From the NCBI RefSeq assembly GCF_000308615.1, contig NZ_BAGB01000063.1, positions 27,581-91,580 of the forward strand: a stretch of 64,000 nt of DNA. Direction: 5' to 3'. This document shows positions 1 through 8,122 of this stretch, in pieces. The position numbers and the translations under genes are program-made. The notes under the pieces are model-generated. The model saw nothing but the letters and a program-made list of their open reading frames with translations. It made no database searches and was not told the DNA's origin. Source of the stretch: Nocardia jiangxiensis NBRC 101359. GTDB taxonomy: Bacteria; Actinomycetota; Actinomycetes; Mycobacteriales; Mycobacteriaceae. The first letter of the stretch is position 1. The number at the start of each line of letters is the position of its first letter.

Positions 1-85
1 CCTGGACGTTCTGCGGTGCACGCTCGCCGGACTTGATCGCCGTCGTATAGAGGTAGTCGCGAACCGCCGCTGTGTAGGTCTTCAC
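1..85 (-). CDS. N-terminal fragment of an unidentified protein
   Basis: A reading frame starts at GTG (85-83) and stays open to the window edge, giving 28 residues that begin MKTYTAAVRDYLYTTAIK. Codons mostly end in G or C, as in the real genes around it, and a GGAAGG-like ribosome site lies about 10 bases upstream. It is divergent from the catabolic operon. The fragment is too short to assign. A regulator of the GntR type is conceivable because GntR-like boxes lie in the shared promoter region, but no DNA-binding motif is visible. Confidence 0.5.
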   Translation of the reverse strand, partial: MKTYTAAVRDYLYTTAIKSGERAPQNVQ

Positions 86-227
86 TGTCCACCAGCCTTC
101 CAGTGCGTTTCGTGCGTGGCCCGGCCGTCGTCCGTGATCGCGCCGCGCGGGGTGACCGCATGGGGACGTGACGTGCTGAATCCGATTCGAGGGGTGGGCG
201 AGGTCGAACCATCGCTCTCAACGCAGA

Positions 228-238
228 TTGTCTAACAA
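228..238. promoter_or_regulatory. GntR/FadR-type operator candidate 1
   Basis: TTGTCTAACAA, a palindrome with TTGT and ACAA arms around a 3-base centre. It matches nine of eleven bases of the second box at 325-335. Confidence 0.4.
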
Positions 239-324
239 GATGTGAGATCAAGCTAACACCGTTTCGGCATCACGGCAAGTATCTTGCCGCACTAGACGCT
301 CCACTGCTAACGTGCCTAGAAAAG

Positions 325-335
325 TTGTTAAACAA
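325..335. promoter_or_regulatory. GntR/FadR-type operator candidate 2
   Basis: TTGTTAAACAA, a palindrome just downstream of a likely -10 hexamer (TAACGT, 308-313), where a bound repressor would block transcription of the operon. Confidence 0.4.
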
Positions 336-446
336 TCCAGGCAATTGGGAGGCAGTACCCTCCCAGCCGCAGAACCATCTCCGGCGTCCGTCCGCAGCCG
401 CGCTCACCCCGTCCGACGCCGCCCGAGCCAAGCGAGGTCCTTTGCG

Positions 447-1010
447 TTGATCACGATCACAGAAGACATAGACGTCCCCGTCCCGACCGACCGCGTCTGG
501 GAGGTGATCTCGGACCCGCCGCAAGTCGTCGGCTGCATCCGGGGCGCGGAACTCGGCGAATCCCACGAGGACGGTTCGTTCGACGGGGCCATGGTGGTCA
601 AGTTCGGCGCGGTGCGAGTGAAATTCGGCGCACGCATCACACTCGATCTCGACGCCGAGACCCGAGAGGGACACCTGACGGCCCGGGGTAACGACGGGCA
701 GGGCGCGACGCGGTACAAGGCCAATGCCACCTTCGGCGTCTCCGAGGGACCGACGGCCGGAACGTCCCGGGTGAGCGTGCGCGGCGAGATCACCCTGACC
801 GGCAAGCTCGTCCCGCTGATCGAAGCGGGTGCGGGAGCGGTCATCTCCCGTATGACGAAGGACTTCGCCGACCAACTCGTCCGCCGCTGCGCGGGCGATG
901 AGGTGGTGGCCGCCGCCGCGCCGGTCCGCCGATCCTTCTGGGCGCGCCTGGGCGACTGGTGGCGACGGATCACCCAGAAGCAGCGGACCAGGCAGGAGGT
1001 CGCTCGATGA
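447..1010 (+). CDS. SRPBCC / CoxG-like protein
   Basis: A 187-residue protein of the SRPBCC (START-like) superfamily, resembling the CoxG/CO-dehydrogenase subunit G group. It opens with the typical first strand (ITITEDIDVPVPTDRVWEVI), followed by SDPPQVVGCIRGAEL and a later FGVSEGPTAGTSRVSVRGEITLTG-type strand pattern. The fold binds hydrophobic ligands, but its partner here is unknown. I chose TTG at 447 because the family domain begins exactly there. The frame is open back to a GTG at 312, but that would precede the likely transcript start near 320. The stop overlaps the next gene (ATGA), so it is the first gene of the operon. CoxG-like genes often sit in catabolic operons, so an accessory role is inferred. 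Confidence 0.75.
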   Translation: MITITEDIDVPVPTDRVWEVISDPPQVVGCIRGAELGESHEDGSFDGAMVVKFGAVRVKFGARITLDLDAETREGHLTARGNDGQGATRYKANATFGVSEGPTAGTSRVSVRGEITLTGKLVPLIEAGAGAVISRMTKDFADQLVRRCAGDEVVAAAAPVRRSFWARLGDWWRRITQKQRTRQEVAR

Positions 1011-1861
1011 CGAGGCTGAACAGTGTGATCGGCGCACTCGAATCGGGCGGACACGCGTTCGCGGCGTTCGCCCCGCCCGAGCCCGCCGCCGCACTCGACT
1101 TCGCGACCAGCGACTACGACGGCCTGGTGTTCGAGTCCGAGCACAAGCCTTGGGATGCAACGACTTTGCGGGACACCCTGCAATACCTGCTGAATCGCCG
1201 GCGGATCTTCGAGGGCGAGACGCTCGCTCCCTTCCCCACCCCGCTGGTCCGGGTTCCGGTCAACGGCGCGGAATTCGGTCAATGGCATGCCAAGCAGGCC
1301 CTGGACCTGGGCGCCTACGGCATCGTGTGGCCGCACATCTCCACGGTCGAGGAGGCGCGCAACGCCGTCGCCGCATGCCGGTATCCGCGACTGCCCGAGG
1401 CCGAACGCTTCGATCCGCCGGGTCTGCGCGGTGACGCGCCCGCCGCGGCCGCCCGCTACTGGGGGATCTCCAACACCGAGTACTACGCCAAAGCCGATGT
1501 GTGGCCACTGGATCCGGACGGCGAGATCCTCTGCGTCATCCAGATCGAGGATCAGCTCGGCATCGAGAATCTCCCGGACATCCTCGAGCAGGTGCCCGGC
1601 ATCGGCCTGATCCTCATCGGCGAGGGCGACCTCAGCCAGGAACTGGGCATTCCCCGCCAGCTCGACCATCCACTGCTGAACGAGGCCAGGCAGCGGATCG
1701 TGCGGATCTGCAACGACCACGGCGTCGTCGTCGGACATCCGCACGTCACCACATCCAACGTCGAGCAGGTGCTCGACGAGGGCTACCGCTTCCTGATGTC
1801 CGCGCCGGTGCGCAGTTACCCCGGCCTCGAACTCGGCCGCAAACTAACCGGCCGCTCCTGA
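1007..1861 (+). CDS. HpcH/HpaI-family aldolase
   Basis: A 284-residue member of the HpcH/HpaI (class II, metal-dependent) aldolase family, which splits 4-hydroxy-2-oxo acids to pyruvate and an aldehyde or keto acid. Visible family marks are the FESEHKPWD segment (general-base His), an Arg in PLVRVPVNG, and the metal-binding Glu of QIEDQLG and Asp of GEGDLS. The start ATG at 1007 has AGGAGG in front and overlaps the previous stop by 4 bases. With an oxalomesaconate-hydratase-like gene next door, a likely job is cleavage of a 4-carboxy-4-hydroxy-2-oxoadipate-type product, normally done by the unrelated LigK/ProA family. The substrate is inference. Confidence 0.85.
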   Translation: MTRLNSVIGALESGGHAFAAFAPPEPAAALDFATSDYDGLVFESEHKPWDATTLRDTLQYLLNRRRIFEGETLAPFPTPLVRVPVNGAEFGQWHAKQALDLGAYGIVWPHISTVEEARNAVAACRYPRLPEAERFDPPGLRGDAPAAAARYWGISNTEYYAKADVWPLDPDGEILCVIQIEDQLGIENLPDILEQVPGIGLILIGEGDLSQELGIPRQLDHPLLNEARQRIVRICNDHGVVVGHPHVTTSNVEQVLDEGYRFLMSAPVRSYPGLELGRKLTGRS

Positions 1862-1882
1862 TCAGCACAACTGGAGACTTTC

Positions 1883-2938
1883 ATGATCATCGACTGTCAC
1901 GGTCACTTCACCACTGCCCCACCCGCACTCGGGAAATGGCGCGAGCGCCAGATCTCCTCGTTCGAGAACTCCGGCGCGCGCGTCTCGCCGAGTGAACTCG
2001 AGATCAGCGACGAGGAGATCCGCACCGCCATCGAACAGGGACAGCTGAAGCTGCAGATCGAGCGCGGCACCGATCTGACGATCTTCTCGCCGGGCGCGGG
2101 AAAGATGGCGCACCACTACGGCGATGCGCAGACCAGCCTGGTGTGGTCGCAGGTGAGCAACGACCTGATCGCCCGAGTCTGCGGACTGTTCCCGGACCGG
2201 TTCGTCGGCGCGTGCCAGCTCCCGCAGTCCCCCGGTGACGCACTGGCCGAATCCGTGCGCACCTCGGCGGTGGAGCTCGAGCGCTGCGTCACCGAACACG
2301 GATTCGTCGGCTGTCTGCTCAATCCGGACCCGTCCGACGGATATTGGCAGGCGCCGCCGTTGACCGACCGGATCTACTACCCGCTCTACGAGAAGCTGGC
2401 GGAACTCGACGTGCCCGCGATGGTGCACGTCGCGATGTCCCGCAACCCCGCGATCCAGGGCACCTGCGCGCACTACCTCAACGGCGACACCTCGGTGTTC
2501 ATGCAGCTGTGCCAGTCGGATCTGTTCCGCGACTTCCCGACGTTGCGGCTGATCATCCCGCACGGCGGCGGCGCGGTGCCGTATCACTGGGGCCGCTACC
2601 GCGGCATGATGATCGACCAGGGCCGCCCGCCGCTGGAAGAAGCGTTGCTGCACAACGTCTTCTTCGACACCTGCGTCTATCACAAGCGCGGTCTGGAACT
2701 GCTCACCGACATCGTTCCCGCGCGCAACGTGCTGTTCGCCTCGGAGATGATCGGCGCGGTCCGCAGCGTGGATCCGGAGACCGGACGCCGCTTCGACGAC
2801 ACCAAGGCGATTCTGGACTCCATCGACTCGATCACCGACCAGGATCGCGCGGCAATCTACGGCGACAACGCATTACGCGTCTTTCCGCGCCTGAGCACGG
2901 CGTTGCAGAACACGAAGCAGCAGGAGGTTGCGCAGTGA
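1883..2938 (+). CDS. amidohydrolase_2 protein, 4-oxalomesaconate hydratase-like (LigJ type)
   Basis: A 351-residue TIM-barrel amidohydrolase of the amidohydrolase_2 family. The N-terminus MIIDCHGHFTTAPPALGKWR closely resembles LigJ-type 4-oxalomesaconate hydratases of the protocatechuate 4,5-cleavage pathway. HxH (HGH, residues 6-8) is the first metal site, with further His residues in the MVHVAMSRNP and IIPHGGGAVPYHWGR segments. LigJ hydrates 4-oxalomesaconate to 4-carboxy-4-hydroxy-2-oxoadipate, which would feed the aldolase just upstream. It lies 21 bases after that gene and overlaps the next by 4 bases (GTGA). Family membership is strong; exact substrate is inferred from resemblance and context. 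Confidence 0.82.
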   Translation: MIIDCHGHFTTAPPALGKWRERQISSFENSGARVSPSELEISDEEIRTAIEQGQLKLQIERGTDLTIFSPGAGKMAHHYGDAQTSLVWSQVSNDLIARVCGLFPDRFVGACQLPQSPGDALAESVRTSAVELERCVTEHGFVGCLLNPDPSDGYWQAPPLTDRIYYPLYEKLAELDVPAMVHVAMSRNPAIQGTCAHYLNGDTSVFMQLCQSDLFRDFPTLRLIIPHGGGAVPYHWGRYRGMMIDQGRPPLEEALLHNVFFDTCVYHKRGLELLTDIVPARNVLFASEMIGAVRSVDPETGRRFDDTKAILDSIDSITDQDRAAIYGDNALRVFPRLSTALQNTKQQEVAQ

Positions 2939-4584
2939 AGGTCTACGAAGCGCTGGCGAACGCTTTCGCCGCCGAGGGCGCGACCCACGTCTTCGGCATG
3001 ATGGGCGACGCCAACATGCACTGGATGAACGCGCTGGCCGGGCACGGAACCCGGCTGTACGAGGTGCGTCACGAGGGCGCGGGACTGAGTATGGCGCACG
3101 GATTCGCCCGTGCCACAGGACGTCCCGGCGTCGTGACCACGACCAGCGGCCCCGGCACGGCACAGCTGGCCACCTCGATGATCGTGGCGAGCCGGGCCCG
3201 GATCCCGCTGGTCGCGTTCTGCGGCGAGACGTCGCTGGGCGACACCTCCGCCGTGCAGTATCTCGATCAGCGCCGGTTCGCCGCCGCGCTCGAGTGCGAA
3301 TTCCTCCAGGTGACCAAGGCCGATTCGGCCGAAGACATTGTGCAGCAAGCCTTCTACCGCGCGCGGACCGAATCGCGGCCGGTGATGATCAGCGCGCCCT
3401 TCGACGTGCAGCTGCAGGAGTTCGAGGGCTTCAACGACTACGTCCCGTCCACCGATCTCATCCGGCCCCCGACGCTGCTGCCGAATCCGGAACGCATCCA
3501 GCGCGCCTGTGAGCTCATCGCGGCGGCCAAACGCCCGGTCATCATCGGTGGGCGCGGGGCGCGGGGCGCCGATGCGGGAGCACAGATCCTGGCCTTGCAG
3601 CGCCGCACCGGAGCGCTGCTGGCCACCACGTTGCAGGCCAAGAACTGGCTGTACGGGGAGACCGACTACCACGTCGGGATCGCGGGTCTGTTCGGCAGCA
3701 AGGTCGCGATGGAGCTGTTGCAGGAGGCCGACTGCGTGATCGCGGTGGGCGCGAGCCTCAATCACTACACGATCGAGAGCGGATATCTGTTCCCCGAAGC
3801 GAGTTTCGTGCAGATCGACACCGCACCGCACCTCGTGATGGGCAACGGGCGGGTGGCCGACTGCTACGTGCAGGCCGATGCGATCAGCGGCCTGACCGAG
3901 CTGACCGCCGCCCTGGATGCCCGCGGCGTCGAGCTGGAGGGCTTCCACACCGCCGAGGTGCACCGCCGGCTGACCGCGCCGCTGATCGATCCGGCCGAAT
4001 ACCGCAGCGGCAACGGCCTTCTGGACCCGCGCGAGGCGATCGCGGTGATCGACGCCGAACTGCCCGGCGAGATCGGGCTGGTCCTGGGCAGCGGGCATCA
4101 GACGGACTTCGGCACGATGCTGTTCCAGCGCTCGCGCGAAATCACCTCGAACTACGGCATGTTCGGCGCGATCGGCCAGGCCCCGCTGCTCACCATCGGC
4201 ATCGCCGTCGCCACCGGTCGGCCGACGTTCGTGGTCGAAGGCGACGCGAGTTTCCTGATGCACCTGTCGGAGTTCGAAACCGCTTGCCGCTATGGGCTTC
4301 CCGTGCTCGTCGTCGTGATGAACGACGAGGGACTGGGCGCGGAATACCACAAATCGAAGGCCAAGGGCCTGAACGCCGAACTCGCGCTTATCTCCACCCC
4401 GGAGCTGGGCGCGGTGGCGAAATCGCTCGGCGGAAACGGTGCGACCGTCCGCGACACCGACGAGCTGCGCGCCGCGCTGGCCGAGTACGTCCGTGCGCCG
4501 GGGCCCACGGTGATCGACGTCCGGATCACCCGCGACGTGATGAGTGTGCCCTATCGGCGCATCCAGTACGGCGAGGACGTCTGA
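2935..4584 (+). CDS. thiamine-diphosphate-dependent enzyme (acetolactate synthase / 2-oxo acid decarboxylase family)
   Basis: A 549-residue enzyme with the three-domain layout of the acetolactate synthase and benzoylformate decarboxylase superfamily. The catalytic Glu lies in RHEGAGLSMAHGFARATG near residue 45, the central domain contains IGGRGARGADAG, and the C-terminal cofactor motif is GDASFLMHLSEFETA...VVMNDEGLGAEYH (residues 430-470), a GDG-N variant with Ala in place of Gly. The start is GTG at 2935, coupled to the preceding stop. It probably decarboxylates or ligates a 2-oxo acid made by the pathway. Biosynthetic acetolactate synthase is unlikely because no small subunit is nearby. Confidence 0.82.
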   Translation: MKVYEALANAFAAEGATHVFGMMGDANMHWMNALAGHGTRLYEVRHEGAGLSMAHGFARATGRPGVVTTTSGPGTAQLATSMIVASRARIPLVAFCGETSLGDTSAVQYLDQRRFAAALECEFLQVTKADSAEDIVQQAFYRARTESRPVMISAPFDVQLQEFEGFNDYVPSTDLIRPPTLLPNPERIQRACELIAAAKRPVIIGGRGARGADAGAQILALQRRTGALLATTLQAKNWLYGETDYHVGIAGLFGSKVAMELLQEADCVIAVGASLNHYTIESGYLFPEASFVQIDTAPHLVMGNGRVADCYVQADAISGLTELTAALDARGVELEGFHTAEVHRRLTAPLIDPAEYRSGNGLLDPREAIAVIDAELPGEIGLVLGSGHQTDFGTMLFQRSREITSNYGMFGAIGQAPLLTIGIAVATGRPTFVVEGDASFLMHLSEFETACRYGLPVLVVVMNDEGLGAEYHKSKAKGLNAELALISTPELGAVAKSLGGNGATVRDTDELRAALAEYVRAPGPTVIDVRITRDVMSVPYRRIQYGEDV

Positions 4585-4632
4585 GCCACCCGGTCGAACC
4601 GACCACATCACATCCGAACGAAAAGGCAAGAC

Positions 4633-5613
4633 ATGAACAAGCTTTCGGTGGTCCTGGGAAAATACGCGCACGCGCAGCCGCTGCTGGACGGTGACGTCGC
4701 GATCGACGGTTACGCGGTGGAACCGGTCACGGTCGAACCCGTCATCGGCGCGTACCGGCGGATGATCCGCGACCTCGAATTCGACGTGTGCGAACTCGCG
4801 CCGACCTCCTATCTGATGGCACTACAGGCCGAGGTGGCGCTCACCGCGATCCCGGTGTTCCTCAACCGCCGCTTCCACCACGCCGATGTCCAGTGCAGTG
4901 CGAAATCCGGCATTCGATTCCCGAAGGACCTGGAGGGCAAGCGGATCGGCGTGCGCGCCTACACCGTGACCACCGGGGTGTGGGTGCGCGGCATCCTGCG
5001 CGACGAATACGGCGTCGACACCGATTCGATCACCTGGGTCGTGGACGACGACGACCACATCGAGGGCCGCGCGCCCTCGAACGTCGAGCGGGTCACCGAC
5101 GGCCGATCGCTCGGAGAGTTGTTGCGCGCCGGGGATATCGACGCCGCGCTCACCGGCAACGCCGGAACCGGGCGCGCCGGCGCACCTGTCACCGGCTGGC
5201 AGGCCACGCCCGGGGAGCCCACCGGCGACGAGGGGCCGTACCCGCTGTTCTCCGAGCCCAACGTGCTCGCCACCGACTGGTATCTGCGCACCGGGATCTA
5301 CCCGCTGCACTCGGTGATCACGATCCGCAGCGAACTCGTGCAGCGCGATCCCGAACTGCCGACCGCGCTGTACGCCGCGTTCGCCGAGGCCAAGCGCCGT
5401 CAGGTCGCGGCGGACCCGCAGTGGTCGGCGCTGCCGCGACTGGGTCGGCAGGCCGAACGGATCGGCGGCGACCCGATTCCCTACGGCCTGAAGGCGAACG
5501 ACGCCAGCCTGCGCGCGCTGGTGCAGTTCTCCCGGGAGCAGGGCCTGCTCGACCCCGATTTCCCCGGCGAGCCGCCGAGCCTGTTCGACGACGGCAGCTA
5601 CCCCGACGCCTGA
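4633..5613 (+). CDS. 4,5-dihydroxyphthalate decarboxylase-like protein
   Basis: A 326-residue protein with a periplasmic-binding-protein-like fold (NMT1/THI5-like) and no signal peptide. It resembles Pht5-type 4,5-dihydroxyphthalate decarboxylases: MNKLSVVLGKYAHAQPLLDG, DVCELAPTSYLMALQ, AIPVFLNRRFHHADVQC and GKRIGVRAYTVTTGVWVRG are typical. Pht5 converts 4,5-dihydroxyphthalate to protocatechuate. It follows the thiamine enzyme by 48 bases and is read in the same direction. The family is clear, but members decarboxylate or sense various aromatic acids and no ring-cleaving dioxygenase is visible in the window, so the substrate stays open. Confidence 0.8.
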   Translation: MNKLSVVLGKYAHAQPLLDGDVAIDGYAVEPVTVEPVIGAYRRMIRDLEFDVCELAPTSYLMALQAEVALTAIPVFLNRRFHHADVQCSAKSGIRFPKDLEGKRIGVRAYTVTTGVWVRGILRDEYGVDTDSITWVVDDDDHIEGRAPSNVERVTDGRSLGELLRAGDIDAALTGNAGTGRAGAPVTGWQATPGEPTGDEGPYPLFSEPNVLATDWYLRTGIYPLHSVITIRSELVQRDPELPTALYAAFAEAKRRQVAADPQWSALPRLGRQAERIGGDPIPYGLKANDASLRALVQFSREQGLLDPDFPGEPPSLFDDGSYPDA

Positions 5614-5628
5614 GAGAAGAGATCAGCA

Positions 5629-6486
5629 ATGGACATCATCGACACGCACTGCCACATCATCTCCGACGATACGACCCGCTACCCCCGCGCACCGCTGGGC
5701 GGCAAGCAGTCCGGCTGGGCTTCCACCCGCCCGGTCACCGCGGACGGTATGGCCGCCGCCATGGACGAGGCCGGGATCTCCCGGTCGGTGCTGGTGCAGG
5801 CCACGACCGCGTACGGCTACGACAACTCGTACGTGCTGGACAGCCGGGCACAGCGGTCCGATCGGTTCATCGCGGTGGGCACGGTGGACCCGTTGCGTCC
5901 CGATGCCGCCGACAACCTCGCCAAGGTCGTCGCCGACGACGGGCTCTCCGGGGTCCGGCTGTTCACCAGCGGCAGTACGGTGCCCATCCAGGGTGAATGG
6001 TTCGCCGCGCCGGAGACGTACCCGTTCTGGGAGAAGGCCACCGATCTCGGCGTCACCGTCTGCATGCAGATGCGCCTGGGCCCCGCGACCGCCCAGCTCG
6101 AGGAACTGCTGCGCCGATTCCCCTCGGTCTACGTGCTGCTGGACCACATGGGCTACCCCGATGTCGCGGCCTCCCCGACGGGCGCGGGCAAAGAGGTGGC
6201 GAGCCTGGCCCAGCACCCGGGCCTGCACCTCAAGCTGACCCACCGCACCCTCGAACCCCTGCGCGATGTCGGCAGGGAGGCAGCGGGTTTCCTGGAGCCG
6301 GTGCTGGCCGCCTTCGGCGCACACCGCATCGCCTGGGGCTCCAACCTGCCCGCCGCGGAACAGTCCCTGCCCGAACTCCTCGCCCTGGCCCAGGCCGTCC
6401 TGATCGACGTCCCGCAGGCCGATCGCGAGGAGATCTTCGCCGGGACCGCGCGTCGGCTGTACCCGGGTCTGACCGGACCTGCGTAG
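5629..6486 (+). CDS. amidohydrolase_2 protein, 2-pyrone-4,6-dicarboxylate-hydrolase-like
   Basis: A 285-residue TIM-barrel hydrolase starting MDIIDTHCHIISDD, with the HCH metal pair at residues 7-9 and the C-terminal WGSNLPAAEQSLPELL segment (Asn or Asp of the barrel end) followed by FAGTARRLYPGL, all typical of the amidohydrolase_2 family. LigI, which opens the lactone 2-pyrone-4,6-dicarboxylate, belongs here. In a pathway with a LigJ-like hydratase and an aldolase, a LigI-like lactonase step would fit, but the protein could equally hydrolyse another lactone or decarboxylate a ring acid. It is the last gene of the operon, 15 bases after the previous stop, and converges on rubB. Confidence 0.78.
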   Translation: MDIIDTHCHIISDDTTRYPRAPLGGKQSGWASTRPVTADGMAAAMDEAGISRSVLVQATTAYGYDNSYVLDSRAQRSDRFIAVGTVDPLRPDAADNLAKVVADDGLSGVRLFTSGSTVPIQGEWFAAPETYPFWEKATDLGVTVCMQMRLGPATAQLEELLRRFPSVYVLLDHMGYPDVAASPTGAGKEVASLAQHPGLHLKLTHRTLEPLRDVGREAAGFLEPVLAAFGAHRIAWGSNLPAAEQSLPELLALAQAVLIDVPQADREEIFAGTARRLYPGLTGPA

Positions 6487-6522
6487 CCGCGAAACGACCT
6501 GCGGCCGTGGGCAATCGAGGGT

Positions 6523-7755
6523 TCAGGACACGGCCGGCACCGAGATGCGGGCGGGGTCGGCGAGATCCGTGGATTCGTCGGCCCAGGCCGCGGGCGTGCG
6601 CGCCGCGCCGGTCGCGATGAGATCACGGGCCGCTCGGATGTCTCGGGGGCGGCCGATGGATACCGCGCCGACGAGTGCGCCGTCGCGCAGTGCCAGGGCG
6701 GTGAAGTCGCGGGCGTCGAGCGATCCTCGGACGATCAGTTCGTCGTACGCGGAGGTCCAGCCCGCGAACTGCAGGTTCACACCAAACTGGGTGGACCATC
6801 CCCACGGGATGTCGACCTCGGTGATCTGTTGTCCCAGTAGAGATTTCGCGGCAGCTTTGCCTTCGGCCAAGGCACTGTTCCAATGCTCGCCGCGTTCGTG
6901 CCTGCCGAGCAGAGGGTTGAAGCGGTTGGCCACGTCTCCGGCGGCGTAGATGCCCGCTGCCGAGGTCCGGTACTGCTCGTCCACGAGAATGCCGTTGTCC
7001 ACGGCGATTCCGGCCGTTCGGGCCAGGGCGGTGTCCGGGACCGCGCCGATGGCGACCAGGGCGGAGCACGCGGTCCAGGTGCGGCCGTCGGTGGCCGTCG
7101 CGACCACTCCCCGGCTGTCGATCTGCTCGAGCTCGGCCAGGCGGACATCGTTCTCGATCTGCACCTCGTGCTCAGCGTGCAGATCTCGGACGAGCGCCGA
7201 AATCTCCGGTGGCACAGTGCGATCCAAGGGCGCGGCACCCGCGTGCAGGATCCGCACCTGTGCGCCGAGGCCACGAGCGGTGGCCGCGACCTCCAGGCCG
7301 ACCAGGCCCGCACCGATGATCAGCAGCGGGCCGTGCTCGATCGCCGCACGCAGTGGCGCGATATCGGCGACGCCGCGCAGCGAGCGAACCCGCACGGGCG
7401 GATGCTGTTCCAGGCGTCGCGCCCGTGCACCGGTGGCCAGCAGCAGCGCGTCGTAGTCGAGCGGTTCGCCGGTGCTGAGCCACAGTCGGCGGCGGCCGGT
7501 ATCGATATCGGCGACCCTGGTCGCCACACGCAGCTCGATATCCCGCTCGGCCCAGGACTTTTCGGGTTCCAGCAGGCACCGGTCGATCTCGCGGGTCCCG
7601 GCGAGCAGATCCTTCGACACCATCGGACGGCGATAGGGGGCGTGGTGTTCCGCGCCGACGAGCACGATCCGGCCGGTGCACCCCTCGGCGCGCAGGGTCC
7701 GGGCCGCGGTCGCACCGGCCGCTCCGGCGCCCGCGATCACGATCCGATCCGTCAT
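6523..7755 (-). CDS. rubB: rubredoxin reductase (FAD/NAD(P)H-dependent)
   Basis: A 410-residue flavoprotein of the pyridine-nucleotide-disulfide-oxidoreductase family. It has an N-terminal FAD site IVIAGAGAAGATAARTLRAEG (residues 4-24), the second nucleotide site IIGAGLVGLEVAATARGLGA, and GIYAAGDVANRFNP near residue 270, the third FAD contact. The C-terminal domain is of the ferredoxin or rubredoxin reductase type. It passes electrons from NAD(P)H to the rubredoxins encoded upstream, which reduce AlkB. The ATG at 7755 overlaps the rubredoxin stop by 4 bases. It is the last gene of the alkB operon. Confidence 0.92.
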   Translation of the reverse strand: MTDRIVIAGAGAAGATAARTLRAEGCTGRIVLVGAEHHAPYRRPMVSKDLLAGTREIDRCLLEPEKSWAERDIELRVATRVADIDTGRRRLWLSTGEPLDYDALLLATGARARRLEQHPPVRVRSLRGVADIAPLRAAIEHGPLLIIGAGLVGLEVAATARGLGAQVRILHAGAAPLDRTVPPEISALVRDLHAEHEVQIENDVRLAELEQIDSRGVVATATDGRTWTACSALVAIGAVPDTALARTAGIAVDNGILVDEQYRTSAAGIYAAGDVANRFNPLLGRHERGEHWNSALAEGKAAAKSLLGQQITEVDIPWGWSTQFGVNLQFAGWTSAYDELIVRGSLDARDFTALALRDGALVGAVSIGRPRDIRAARDLIATGAARTPAAWADESTDLADPARISVPAVS

Positions 7756-7937
7756 GCGCGACTGACCTCGACCATCTCGAAATCGGCCTTCGCCGCACCG
7801 CAGTCCGGGCAGGACCAGTCCTCGGGGATGTCGTCCCAGCGGGTGCCGGGCGCGATACCGTCCTCGGGCCAGCCCAGTGCCTCGTCGTACTCGAAACCAC
7901 ATTGCAGACAACGGAACAGCTTGTAGTCGGTACTCAT
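7752..7937 (-). CDS. rubA: rubredoxin (second in the operon)
   Basis: A 61-residue rubredoxin with both CxxC iron-binding knuckles, CLQCGFEYDEALGW (residues 9-12) and CPDCGAAKADFE (C-terminal half), and the usual PGTRWDDIPEDWSCPDC region. It carries electrons from the reductase to the alkane hydroxylase in the cytoplasm. The start ATG at 7937 overlaps the previous rubredoxin gene by 4 bases, and the stop overlaps rubB by 4 bases. The sequence resembles the AlkG2-type rubredoxins that can reduce AlkB. Confidence 0.95.
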   Translation of the reverse strand: MSTDYKLFRCLQCGFEYDEALGWPEDGIAPGTRWDDIPEDWSCPDCGAAKADFEMVEVSRA

Positions 7938-8122
7938 CGGGACTTCCTTCCGGACATATCGGTGACGGCGTCGAAATCGACCTTCTCCCGGACGCCGCAA
8001 TCGGGGCAGCACCAGTCGTCGGGCACGGCGGACCAGGGCGTGCCGGGCGGGAATCCCTCGCGCGCAGCGCCTTCGGTCTCGTCGTAGACGTAATCGCAGA
8101 CCGGGCAGCGATAGGCGGCCAT
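7934..8122 (-). CDS. rubA: rubredoxin (first in the operon)
   Basis: A 62-residue rubredoxin with CPVCDYVYDETEG and CPDCGVREKVDF iron sites and the PGTPWSAVPDDWCCPDC core. The start ATG at 8122 shares its A with the stop of alkB (TGATG), and the stop overlaps the next rubredoxin start by 4 bases. Two unlike rubredoxins in a row are usual for actinobacterial alkB operons. One is often the efficient AlkB partner and the other serves another role; the sequence alone does not settle which. Confidence 0.95.
   Translation of the reverse strand: MAAYRCPVCDYVYDETEGAAREGFPPGTPWSAVPDDWCCPDCGVREKVDFDAVTDMSGRKSR

Larger units (their letters stand above)
86..446. promoter_or_regulatory. control region of the aromatic-acid operon
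   Basis: This stretch is richer in A and T than its surroundings and carries no convincing gene. It holds two 11-base palindromes, TTGTCTAACAA (228-238) and TTGTTAAACAA (325-335), both matching the TNGTNNNACNA shape of FadR-type GntR operators. A hairpin-like repeat, CGGCAAG-TAT-CTTGCCG, spans 273-289. A possible promoter for the rightward operon is TTGCCG (284-289) and TAACGT (308-313) with an 18-base spacer. That would put the transcript start near 320, with the second box just downstream of it. Confidence 0.5.

Noticed and set aside
404..1744. Long minus-strand frame opposite the SRPBCC and aldolase genes
   Set aside because: It lies antisense to well-supported genes, and its product shows no family features; high GC content keeps antisense frames open.
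2857..4671. 604-codon minus-strand frame opposite the thiamine enzyme
   Set aside because: Antisense shadow; the plus-strand frame has catalytic motifs, coupled starts and family resemblance.
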